From assembly GCF_016808335.1 (NCBI RefSeq), contig NC_053139.1, forward strand, positions 14,185,819 through 14,249,818: DNA of 64,000 nt. The letters are read 5' to 3'. The stretch comes from Panicum virgatum (Eukaryota; Streptophyta; Magnoliopsida; Poales; Poaceae). Positions within the stretch are counted from its first letter, which is position 1; each line of letters begins with the position of its first letter. The translations under genes and the position numbers were made by a program. The notes below the pieces were generated by a model. The model did not search any database. It was given only the letters and a program-made list of their open reading frames with translations, and was not told the origin of the DNA. Positions 11,326-21,060 of the stretch are shown here, piece after piece.

Positions 11326-13563
11326 ATGGCCGGATCTGACGAAGAGACGGTGGAGGTGGGCATGAACGAGGAGCGGCGGTTGTGCGGCTTGGCCGGAGAT
11401 GACGACGAGGACAACATGGACGAGGACCGCGCGGCCCTATTCGGCGCAACCGCTGATGATGCTATTCCCGTCGACGGCGACGGCGAACACGTTGAGGAAC
11501 CACCTGCACCTGACGGTAACACCGCCAAGCGCCCACGCCCCTCTACCTCTCCTGTCTGGGCTGACTATGAGAAACTATTCAAGGAAATCAATGGTAAGAC
11601 GGTCAGGTATGGAGCTCGATGCCTTCACTGCTCTAAGGTCTACTCTGCTTTCTCTAGTGGTGGCACTGGTCACTTGTCCCGGCACATTTTAGTTTGCGTT
11701 AAGAAGCGTGAAAAGGATCGCATGTCTCAGTCTCAAATCTCTTTTACTTCTGATGGTAGTATGCGTACTTGGGACTACTGTCCTATGCGCGCTCGTACTG
11801 AACTTGTTCGATTGATTGCTAGACTAGATGTTCCTATCTCTCTTGGTGAATCTGAGGCTTTTGTCGAGTACATTAAAAATGCTCACAATCCTAAATATAC
11901 TAAAGTGTCTAGGCAAACCACCTCTAGAGACATACTAAAGTACTTCACTGATTGCAAGGCTAAACTTGTTGAGACTTTTACTACTTCTATTAACTGTGTG
12001 TGTCTAACCTCCGACATTTGGTCTGGTAATGCCAAAGAGGATTACATTAGTGTTGTTGCTCACTACATAAACTCTGACTGGCAACTAGAGAAGAGGGTGC
12101 TTGGTCTGGTTCTTATTGATGTGTCCCACAATGGACAAAATATTGCTGACCGTGTAGCATCTGTTCTTGCTGATTATGGTTTGTCTGAAAAGGTGTTTGC
12201 TGTTACTTTGGACAATGCATCGTCTAATGCATCAGCCATGCATAAACTGAAACCTATTCTGTCTAAATACCTTGGTCTTGAAGTAATTGATGAATCAGAG
12301 TATGCATCATCTAGTTTAAACAATGCAGTCAATTCTATATTCTTGCATCAGCGTTGTGCATGTCATATTCTGAATCTGATTGTCAAGGAGGCACTAACTA
12401 CTCTTAAGCCTTTGATAGAAACATTTAGAACTGCAATATCATTTTTAAATTCATCTAATCAGATGATTGCTGCATATAAAAGCTACTGCATTGCAACTGG
12501 TGTTAGGCCTAGAAAGTTTCAACTGGACATGGAGGTTAGGTGGAATTCTACCTACCTAATGCTTAAACATCTGTTTCCTCATAAGTCCCCTTTCACTACT
12601 TTCATCCAAACTCAGTATCCTAGGGATGAAGGTGAGCCTTTGCTGTTAACTGAGGATCATTGGATGATGGCACAAAAAGTGCTATCCTTTCTTGAGTTGT
12701 TTTATGATGCTACTGTCACATTGTCTGGTGTGTACTATCCTACATCTCCACTTATGATTCATTATCTTGTTAAGATTTCTCTGCACCTAAAAAACTATGC
12801 TAATGATGTGCACATCAGATCTGTGGTGCAACCTATGATAGACAAATATAATAAGTATTGGAGGGACATACCTTTGCTTTACTCTTTTGCATTCATCTTG
12901 GACCCCAGAGCTAAAATGAAAGGTTTTACTAGGGTGCTAAGAAGGCTAGGTAATCTCACCAGTACTGATTATTCTGCTTATTTGGTTGGCACTAGAGCTA
13001 GACTTGCTGATGTTTACAATAAATATGATGAGAAATATGGTGTTGTTAGGTTGAGGAGGACTGACCCTCCTGTCCTGTCTGGTAAGTCAAGATCTACTTG
13101 GGATGAAATATATGATGATGATGGTCCTGTTTTGGGTGGTGTTATCTTGCCTGGTAATCCTAACATGTCTAGAGATACATCTGCAACTTCTCTACTGAAT
13201 GCAGTAAGGTCATCAGCTTCTAATGCTTCTGAACTTGTGTCCTACTTGGACTGTGACACTGTAAACCACCTAACTGATGACTTTAACATCTTGGACTGGT
13301 GGCATCAACACAAACTTACATATCCAGTATTGTCAATCATGGCTAAAAATATCTTAATTGTTCCTATGTCTACCATATCTTCAGAATCCACTTTTAGTAT
13401 GACAGGCAGGATTATCGAGGAGCGGCGAAGGAGTTTGAAGCCTGAAATGGTGGAGATGCTGACCTGCATCAAAGACTGGGAGGCTGCAGAAGCAAGACTG
13501 CAACAGAATGTGGAGGACAAGGAGCTTGAGGAAGCTTTTGAAGAACTTTATCTTGATTCATGA
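11326..13563 (+). CDS. hAT (Ac/RICESLEEPER-type) transposase
   Basis: Encodes 745 residues from the ATG at 11326, just after a predicted UTR intron acceptor at 11293. The enzyme would cut and move the element in the nucleus. An acidic N-terminus is followed by a BED zinc finger (CLHC at about residues 99-102, then HLSRH and C at about 124). The RNase H-like core shows TSDIWSG (Asp near 230) and TLDNASSN (Asp near 296), which fit the first two catalytic acids. The hATC dimerisation region (about 650-725) has DFNILDWW, YPVLSIMA and SSESTFSMTGR, supplying the usual conserved Glu. Length and order match intact Ac-like transposases, and there is no stop or frameshift. A domesticated RICESLEEPER-like gene is the alternative, but the surrounding TIRs and TSD favour a transposon gene. 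Confidence 0.93.
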   Translation: MAGSDEETVEVGMNEERRLCGLAGDDDEDNMDEDRAALFGATADDAIPVDGDGEHVEEPPAPDGNTAKRPRPSTSPVWADYEKLFKEINGKTVRYGARCLHCSKVYSAFSSGGTGHLSRHILVCVKKREKDRMSQSQISFTSDGSMRTWDYCPMRARTELVRLIARLDVPISLGESEAFVEYIKNAHNPKYTKVSRQTTSRDILKYFTDCKAKLVETFTTSINCVCLTSDIWSGNAKEDYISVVAHYINSDWQLEKRVLGLVLIDVSHNGQNIADRVASVLADYGLSEKVFAVTLDNASSNASAMHKLKPILSKYLGLEVIDESEYASSSLNNAVNSIFLHQRCACHILNLIVKEALTTLKPLIETFRTAISFLNSSNQMIAAYKSYCIATGVRPRKFQLDMEVRWNSTYLMLKHLFPHKSPFTTFIQTQYPRDEGEPLLLTEDHWMMAQKVLSFLELFYDATVTLSGVYYPTSPLMIHYLVKISLHLKNYANDVHIRSVVQPMIDKYNKYWRDIPLLYSFAFILDPRAKMKGFTRVLRRLGNLTSTDYSAYLVGTRARLADVYNKYDEKYGVVRLRRTDPPVLSGKSRSTWDEIYDDDGPVLGGVILPGNPNMSRDTSATSLLNAVRSSASNASELVSYLDCDTVNHLTDDFNILDWWHQHKLTYPVLSIMAKNILIVPMSTISSESTFSMTGRIIEERRRSLKPEMVEMLTCIKDWEAAEARLQQNVEDKELEEAFEELYLDS

Positions 13564-13884
13564 TCATTTATGTAATGGCCTGTAATATTTAGGACTTGGA
13601 CTATAGAACTTTAAGTTTGAACTGTGATGTAATGAACTACTTAATTGGAGCTTGGCTGTACTCTTTTTCCCTCTCTAGGGTTTCTCACAAGGGTGAGTTT
13701 TACCTAGAGAGGTTTTTAATGAGGCAGCCATTGCACAAGCTCCTAATAAAATTGATTTTTTGTTAACTGTTTGAGTTTGGTTTGTGTCTGAGTTTGATTC
13801 AGTTCAATTTCTTATCTGTTATTTGCTTATATATGTTTGAGACTTGAAAGTGCTTGAAATTTAGAGTTGAATGATGTGTTTTGG

Positions 13885-14095
13885 CACTATAGTGCTAGTG
13901 CCGGCACTGGCACTACTGTGCCCCTTGGCACGGCACGGCACGACAAAGTGTTAGCCGTGTCGTGCTAGTGCCTTGACACCGGCACGGTGGCACTACTGGG
14001 CACGGCACGGCTAGTTTGCCGTGCCACTTAGTGCCGTGCCAGGTCGTGCCGTGCCTGGCACGGGCCGTGCCGTGTAGTGCCGTGCCGGCACGTTT
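13885..14095. repeat. hAT subterminal GC-rich repeat array
   Basis: Dense direct and inverted copies of GTGCCGGCAC, GGCACGGCACG and CGTGCCGTGCC. A weaker counterpart occupies about 10410-10600. This is probably the transposase-binding array; it could also fold into hairpins. Confidence 0.75.
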
Positions 14096-14106
14096 GGACA
14101 GCTATA

Positions 14107-14114
14107 GTGGCTTC
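14107..14114. repeat. hAT target site duplication, right copy
   Basis: GTGGCTTC, identical to 10386-10393. Confidence 0.9.
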
Positions 14115-15480
14115 CATGGGCTCGGGGAGGCCAATTACTGTAGTACCCTTCATCCAATAAATTTAATTAAAACTACTAATTTAATTAAGCACTATAGGCA
14201 TTAAAAGGCACCTACAACCACCGTAAAAAGCTCTAGTAATCTAGAGTCGGTAGTTCATGTATTATACATATTGTTAACCTTGCTGTTCCCATCTGCAACA
14301 TATAGTTGACCATATATAGTTCAAAAAACCCTCATGACTTACGTTTGGCCAAGTTCCACTAACCAAAGTTGGATATGTACATTGTTTTGTATTTCTAGAG
14401 TTTTATGGTGTATGTTTGGTGAAGAGGAGAACAAGGAAGGCTTGAATCTGGAGGCTGAATTTTTGCTATGATTATACAAGAAAGGTACTCAGGACTTTTT
14501 ATTAAGGTAAGAGTAATGTTGTGTTCAGAGGTGAAAACACTTGCTTTGAAAATTTATCTATAAGCAGTTTGGCTCTAGTTTGCAAACTAATGCACATATC
14601 GTTTCTTGGTTGTATCAAGTGTCCTTCCCTGACAAATGGCAACAATCCTCTTCTTGATTCTGGTTTGCTGTGTTTTGTTTGGTAATAGTGGTCAAATATG
14701 AAGTACCTTGTACTAAAACATAGTGCTACACTCCAAAGTCACTGATAAAAGCTCAAATCTCAATACAGTTGGTATTTCAGTTTACATCTATTTGGATTAT
14801 CAATACTAAAAGTTGATTTGTAGATCTATAATTGATAAATAAATTGTTTTGAAGATCTCAGCTATTTCTTAGGGTAGCTCATAATACAACAACGAGCATA
14901 CAAATGGGGTATATTTAGCAGTACCACTCATCCTGTACTTAAATGACACATTACCTGAATGTCTGATAGTATTGTTGGTTGATATGTTGACAGCATTGTT
15001 ACATTTCAGATTCCCTCCTTGTATTTCTGAGCCTTGCATAAACAATGATGTTGTTTTTGGTTGAGAAGTGCTGAAGAAACAGCTGAGGAAACTGCGACTA
15101 GAGAAGATAACGAGCATGTTATATACTACTGGTCAGTGGCCACTAATGGACATCGACCACTTATGACTTTTGGTCGATGCGTGATTCCCTAAATGTGGGC
15201 AATGGCAGGTGCTTTTCGAGTGCATAAGCATGTCTTTTTCTTATCAGTTTTAGGAGGCAAATCACTCTCGTTCATAATTTTGATTTGAGTTGTATTTTAC
15301 AGAATGTTTGTACATAGCTTGAATGCAAACCATACTGAGACACCCTCATGCTTACCACATGGTAGTATGTAGTATAGGAGAGATCTAACCGTCCATCCAA
15401 AAGGACAACATTGTCATTAGTAATTGAATATAAATTAAGAAGAACTTTAGACATTTTGCAATTGAGCCCTCCTTTCTGTC
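14115..15480. other. Intergenic DNA
   Basis: AT-rich, with no gene or element boundary recognised. Confidence 0.3.
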
Positions 15481-15534
15481 CCGCCGCCGGCCCCTCGTCA
15501 AACTCATTCCCGTCAAAAAAGAAAAAAAAGGATC

Positions 15535-15711
15535 GCGAGTCTCGCCGCCGGCGGCCGGCCTCCAGTCGGGCCTCCTCCTGGTCCGCCCCCTTCGCGAGAC
15601 TCGCCGCCGGCGGCCGCCCTCTCGTCGTGCCTCCTCCTGGTCCGTCCCCCTCGCGAGATTCGCCGCCTGCTGCCGCCCTCCCGTCCGGCCTCCTCCTGGT
15701 CCCCCCCCCGG
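15535..15711 (+). repeat. Three tandem 59-bp GC-rich units
   Basis: Units begin at 15535, 15594 and 15653, each starting GCGAG(T/A)(C/T)TCGCCGCC and containing CCTCCTCCTGGTCC. They lie in the GC-rich 5' region ahead of the FAR1-domain gene and generate long compositional ORFs on both strands. Confidence 0.8.
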
Positions 15712-16625
15712 GGCATCTCGGGCCCACCGCATCCGCCGCCGCCCGTCCCCATCGCGGCCGGCAACGCCTCCCACGTCCTTCGTCCGCCGCCGCACGTCCT
15801 CTGCAGGCGTGTTTTGCGGCCGCCGCCACGGGTGCGCCTCCGCGTGCCGGTCTCCGCGAGGTGCGCGTTGGCCGCGCCGCCGCCGCCGCCGCGTGGGTGG
15901 GCTTCGACGCCACCGTGGGGGAGGTCTGCTACGCCGCGGCCAGAGCGGATCTGCAGCCGGCCTTCCCCGGCCGCGTGTGGGGCAGGTGGTCGCCCCCTCA
16001 CGCTCGCCGCCCAGATCGTCGTAAGTAATATCTGCAACATGCTGTCTTTCGTGCATCTGCGAGATGAGATCAATGCATACATGCTTGCTGCTCACGTGGG
16101 ATGAGTCTAGTTGAAAAGATGATTGGGCTAGAGGAAATACAGAATCGATTTGTAGGAAACAAAACGAAACAAAGAGAGAAAGAAAACAGATATCACCCGT
16201 GAAGAAGGAACACATCCAGATCATACTATGTCTCAAGGATAATAGAGATTAAAACGGAAATGAACTCTAGATTTTGTTTGAATTTCTTTTGTATTTGGTA
16301 AGGCAAACCATTTTTTCTACTATATGGTTACACTTCACCATGTTTGTAAGTTGTAGCCAGCCATTATCACTTGATAGTGGCTGTACTCATATAGGTCTTT
16401 GAAATTGTAATAATTTTTAAGTTACAGAAATATTTGAACCTTTCAATCTTGAGTACTCAGCATGAATATTAAAGCTCTGGTGTGTGCCTACATGGTGTTA
16501 GGATCATGCATGGTCAAGAATAAATTCATTAAGGATTAATTCCGTCAGCACTTGTAATTTCTGTTAGTGATTAAAGCTTAAAATGGATGTGATCTTTATT
16601 TATTTTTATTGCTGCAGGGTACTGA

Positions 16626-16874
16626 ATGGAGGCGAACGGGTACGTATGGCTGGAGGAAATTGAGGAATATAACTATGTGGCAAATCAGAACTTTAATACA
16701 GAGGAAGATTTCTTCGAGTTTTACAATGCTTATGCATTCCATAAAGGATTTAGTGTCAGGAAGGACAAGGTCAGATATAAGCCTAGCACCAAGGAGGTGA
16801 CATGGAAGAGAGTTGTGTGCTCATTTGAAGGATACAGATCGGAGAAGCATTTGTTTTTGTTTCCGTTGTCATAA
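16626..16874 (+). CDS. Truncated FAR1 DNA-binding-domain protein
   Basis: An 82-residue frame starts at the ATG at 16626, just after an acceptor (TTGCTGCAG, 16610-16618). It reads NTEEDFFEFYNAYAFHKGF, then SVRKDKVRYK, TWKRVVCSFEGYR, and stops. This is the first half of the FAR1 zinc-binding domain of FAR1/FRS proteins, which are domesticated from Mutator-like transposases. The rest of the domain, the MULE transposase region and the SWIM finger are missing (full proteins have about 600-850 residues). An upstream GC-rich exon (about 15480-16020, donor GTAAGT at 16022) could be its 5' UTR. It may be a short FRS-like factor, but a decayed fragment is at least as likely. Confidence 0.55.
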   Translation: MEANGYVWLEEIEEYNYVANQNFNTEEDFFEFYNAYAFHKGFSVRKDKVRYKPSTKEVTWKRVVCSFEGYRSEKHLFLFPLS

Positions 16875-17855
16875 GCCTAGCACCAAAGCTCAGACCGGCC
16901 CACTGTAATCCATGTTTTTGTTACTATTGTCATACAATTAGCTACAGTAACAGGTATTGCTGAAATGCTCTGATGCTCAGATTACTTTTGGCCCCTAATG
17001 CTGCTTCGTGATTCATGAAGCCATGACCTTGGTTGTAATTAAAAGATACAGGATTCCCTGCAAATCACTATAAAGTCCACTTGGGCGCATTTGGTTCTAG
17101 TCTCATAATCTTTTCTCCGCAAACACAGGGGATTGTGGCTTAAATGTTTTGCAGAAAAATTGCAGGTTCACAGATATTGTCTTCTTTTTTTTGAGAAAAC
17201 ACAGATATTGTCATGTTATCTATCGGAAATAGTTCATCTGATGCGCATATTATACAAAGAGATGTGAATGTACTAATAAATAAATGCATATTCTGAGCAT
17301 TTACATGAGCAGGTCAGTACATTGCCTGAAAGGCCACCTCCAAGAAATGGGAGAAGTGAGAGGAGAGGCATCGCAATTGGCAGAATGTGCCGTGATGATA
17401 ACCAGTTCCCATTGAGATTTTGCTCTAACCTATAGATTTGATCTAAAATATTTACTGAAGCCTAGTTATATTTAATTCCCTGTAATCCCCACATAAGAAC
17501 TTATAAGCATACTTTAGATCAGGGCATTCAAACTAGTAGTTGGTTTCTGGTACTTTAGTACTCATCTCAAAGCACACGTAGACTTTCATAAAGATGCATG
17601 ACACATGAGAACGTAGTAGTAAGCAACTTCTCATGATGAAAATGCAAGTGACAGCTTCTCACGGTGGAAATGCCCGTGACAGTAACTTAAAGCTTCTGAT
17701 CGTTTTGCTTGGAGGAAACAGACGCAATAATGTCATCACCTTACATGAGACCATGAATTACTTGTCTTCCTTGTTACATAGCTTAGGTTAATATAGGTCA
17801 TACGAGATGCCCAATACTGACAGCAGCAGATCACAATAATAAAGAAACATGTTGC
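16875..17855. other. Intergenic DNA
   Basis: AT-rich, with no supported coding region. It separates the FAR1 fragment from the 3' end of the minus-strand small gene. Confidence 0.3.
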
Positions 17856-17859
17856 CAAA

Positions 17860-20477
17860 TCATAAATCTAAGACATCAACTTCTCCCCTTAGATGGCCAA
17901 AATGTCTCATGTCAGATACTGAACTCAGGAACGACTCCTTGACCTTGTTCGCAAACTTGCACAGTCCATTGAATAATTCAGCATCTGCAAGAAGAACATG
18001 ATAAGAATACCAGGTGCAAAATAAAGCTGCGGCGGCAACACAAGATACAAAAAGAGGTATACAACAGAAGAGAAGAACAAAGCTAACATAAATAATCTTG
18101 AGGGCATAATAAGCTCATCTTTAATGAACATTACTTCAAAATTGTAAAAAAATTAAAAAGAAATGCGACCATGGGGGAGACTCCCCCTCCCCACCCCACC
18201 CCCCGGGGAATTTGTTCCAAAAATATGCCATGATTTGAACCCAGGTCAGTCAGAGGTTTCTATGACTCCCGCACTTCAAGACTCTAGGCAGTCCACCGTG
18301 AGAAGCTTGACGCTTTGCCATTCTATTGAAATGTTGAAATATTTAGCATTTTGCCTCTAATAACATCATCATGAGATTTTCTTATCAACAAGAAGAGCTA
18401 TATGTGATATGTCCCAGTGGATATCCTGAAATCTATTCTAAGATGATGGTCAATTGTAGTCCTGCAGTGACACCAATTGGGGCATAGGAGTATAGAACCG
18501 TACTGTCAAAACATAGTTCAGGCACATGAAAGAAAAATAAGATGTTACATCATTCAAGTCAATTTGGGTTTTAAGTCCGAAAAGATAAGAAGAAAAAGAC
18601 TGGCTGTTTCAAACAAATAGCTGAGAAACTCTGGTAATTTAGCATCATAATTGCTAATTTTAATTATCAATGCGTACATGATGAGTTCCAAATGAGAAAT
18701 ATGTGAATATTCATTTCATTTCATTTATGTAACCCAAGAATAACAAAACCAACTAAAACAGAAAGCTCAGAAATAGGGAAATAGCAACTTTTATTTTTTC
18801 TTGTTCACAGGCTTGTTGCGGTGGAGCAAGAAAAAGGGTATAGTACAGTCTGCCTTATCCATCAAATCACGTAAAAGCTAAGAAACTTGAAGGTAGGAAA
18901 CCATGGCTGAAAATTAGAGAGCTAATTACCTGTGTACCATTGTAAATATTGCATATTATCTGTGTACCATCGAAAATTTCTAAAGTTCTTCAGTACCATC
19001 GAATGAAAATTTCTTTTCCTACGTACCACTGCCATCCGCTTCCATTGATTCTTGCCGTTTGCCCATCCTGACATGTGGGCCTGGTCCGTGAATTCCTTTC
19101 TACTCCCCCTTCTCTCTCCATGCTACCGGCGGAGCTGGTGACGCTGGCCCTCCGCCCCTCCCTCGCCGGGGCCGGCGAGGAGCGGCGTGGTGGCTGGGGC
19201 CAAGAGCGGCGCGCGGCGGCCGAACCCAGGGCCCGGAATAGCCCGCGGCTGCAGCTCCTTCCTCCAGCGAGGCCCCCTCGGACGCGGCCGGAGGCACGGC
19301 GTGCGGCGGCCATCTCCCCGTGGCGGGATCTTGGACGGCCATCCTCCTCCCTCCCCGCTCTCGCCACGCCTCCCTTCCCCTTCCTCGCCGGCGCCCCTCA
19401 TCCCTCCCTTGCGGCGGCGACGGCGGGCACGCGTGCAGGCGGCGTGCGGGCGGGCCTACGCGACCTTGAGCTTGGGACCCCCGCCTTCCTCCTCACGGGG
19501 CATGGTGGGTGCTCAGGCCACGGCGAGCACGCAGGCCACGGCAGGCGCGCGGAGCAGCGCCCGTGAGGATGCGGGGCCGTGCGCGGCGGCGGCACCTAGC
19601 ACCTGCGCGGTGGCGAGGACGTGAAGCTGCGGGGGCCTGCACGGGGCGGCGTGCACGGTCTCCGGCGCCTCCTTGCCACGCGGAGGGGCGCTCGGAGCTC
19701 CGCCGGCCGCGCCCTTACTCCTCCGCGCCGACGCCGGCGCTGGCTACTCTGCCGCCTCGGACGCGGCGCGGAGGACGGCGGCATGCGGCTCGGAGGTGGG
19801 CGGCGGCACGCGGGGCGGAGATGGCCAGCCGCCGCCAGCCCTCCGCCCCCTCCCTCCCCTGCTGCTCCCCATGGCACGCGCGCCCCTACTCCCTTCATGG
19901 CGTGGCGCAAAAAAGGAGCTGCTGCGAGCGGCGAACCTCCCCCGTGCGGCCGGCGGAGCTGCTGCGAGCGGCGGTGGAGCCCACCCGGAGCACCACGCCG
20001 CGGATCACGCTGGTGACCAAAGAAGGCTTGGGCTCCGGCAGGAAGAACAGCTTCCGCATCTCCGTGCTTAGGCAAGAGGCCCACATGTCAGGATGTGCAA
20101 ATGGCAAGAATCAACGGAAGTGGACGGCAGTGGTATGTAGGGAAAAAAAATTTCATTCAATGGCACTGAAGAACTTTAAAAAAATTTGATGGTACACAAG
20201 TAATATACAACATTTACAATGGTACATAAGTAAAAGCCCCTATCACAGACGTATTAATCAGATAGCCAAACATGAACACTAAAGGTGTCCAAATCTCACC
20301 AAAGTTGTTTCCGAAATCTGTGCAAACTTCAGCACATATAGACTGCAAAACTAACAAGAGCAATATCAGATGAGTATACTCAATAGCAAAACCAGCAAAT
20401 CCAGCAAGCATCACCTTGCAACAGGCCGATGCCGCCTCTCCCGCTGCTGCTCGCCCGGTGGTTGAGGAGGAAGCCAT
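17860..20477 (-). CDS. Predicted three-exon small gene, 76 residues, unknown
   Basis: Minus-strand exons: 20477-20415 (63 nt, starts at GCCATGGC), 20342-20300 (43 nt) and 17984-17860 (125 nt, ends TGA). All introns are GT-AG, with acceptors TTTTGCAG and TTCTTGCAG. Exon 2 ends in phase 1 and exon 3 starts with the two bases completing an Asp codon, so the three join in one frame. The product has an Ala/Ser-rich start, then SICAEVCTDFGNNF and DAELFNGLCKFANKVKESF, and ends GEVDVLDL. I do not recognise the family; it has no signal peptide or membrane segment. Intron 2 (2315 bp) contains the Pack-MULE-like element and a SINE-like sequence. The frame of exon 1 stays open upstream, so the start could lie further 5'. 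The model rests on splice and phase agreement only. Confidence 0.45.
18165..18310 (-). mobile_element. SINE-like fragment in intron
   Basis: On the minus strand, CCTGGGTTCAAATC matches a pol III box B. It is followed by a tail through CCCCGGGGGGTGGGG and GGGAGTCTCCCCC and then a T/A-rich run. This resembles the 3' body of grass tRNA-derived SINEs. Box A and TSDs were not resolved. Confidence 0.4.
18926..20233. mobile_element. Pack-MULE-like element with 156-bp TIRs
   Basis: The left arm (18926-19081) and right arm (20078-20233) are inverted repeats of about 156 bp with roughly 85-90% identity by eye. Shared blocks include TGTACCATTGTAAAT, AAAGTTCTTCAGT, GATTCTTGCC and CATCCTGACATGTGGGCC. Such long TIRs are typical of Mutator-like elements. 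The 996-bp interior is extremely GC-rich and unlike its surroundings, as in Pack-MULEs that capture gene 5' ends. It has no transposase. A 9-bp TSD was not clear, so the exact ends could shift by a few bases. The element lies within intron 2 of the predicted minus-strand gene. Confidence 0.75.
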
Positions 20478-21060
20478 GGCGTGGAGGCACCCGCAGACGT
20501 GGCCGCCATCGACCCATTGAGGGGGCCGGCGCCGCCACGCCCGCTGCTGCTTGCCGTGGTGGCGGAGCACGAATGGGCCGCGTCGTTCCATGGTGGCCGC
20601 CGGCGGTGGATTGGGACCCGATATGGGTGTCGCCCTCACCCTCACCCTTACCCGGCGGCGAGAGGCGGCGGTGTGGGGTCCGGCTTCATGGATCCGCGAG
20701 CCGAGCGCGCCGCCATTCCCGCCGGAGGCCACGGGTTGCAGAGGCCGCGGCCGCCAAAGACTTGGCGGCCGAGCGGGGGACCGATCCGATTGTCCAGTGG
20801 CGAGCGGCGGGGCGTCCGCAGGCCGACTCCCCGCCTCCCCGGCGGTGGCGAGCCACTGCCCGCCCTACTCCGATGGGCCTTGCGGTCTGGTGCGAGGTGC
20901 GCAGCCGGGGCCGATCCGTCGCCACGGATCCCTTCTAAGCGGCGAGCGTCGACCCTGGGAGCGAGCCACTGCCCGCCCTCCTACCAGAGGCGCCTCCATG
21001 GCCGGGAGCGAAGAGTCGCCGGCCATGGAACCCTAGGCGCCGAGAGCTCGGGAACATGAC
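20478..21060. other. GC-rich 5' flank of the minus-strand small gene
   Basis: Overlapping ORFs occur on both strands, all Gly/Arg/Ala/Pro-rich and without recognisable domains. It is probably the promoter-proximal and 5' UTR region of the minus-strand gene. Confidence 0.35.

Larger units (their letters stand above)
10394..14106 (+). mobile_element. Complete autonomous-looking hAT transposon
   Basis: A 3713-bp element bounded by a perfect 8-bp TSD (GTGGCTTC). The ends match as short TIRs: left TATAGCTGGCCAA and right, reversed, TATAGCTGTCCAA. Both subterminal zones carry many copies of GGCACGG/CCGTGCC-type words, densest at 13885-14095, as hAT transposase-binding arrays do. Inside are a TATA box, two likely 5' UTR introns (about 11013-11092 and 11191-11293), one uninterrupted transposase gene, and a 3' region with AATAAA near 13745. 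The undamaged TSD and ORF suggest a fairly recent insertion. Confidence 0.93.

Noticed and set aside
15272..16236. ORFs of 200-280 codons on both strands
   Set aside because: They read through the 3 x 59-bp repeat and a GC-rich leader; composition only.
19075..20189. ORFs of 130-226 codons within the TIR element
   Set aside because: No domain, several overlapping frames, inside captured GC-rich DNA.
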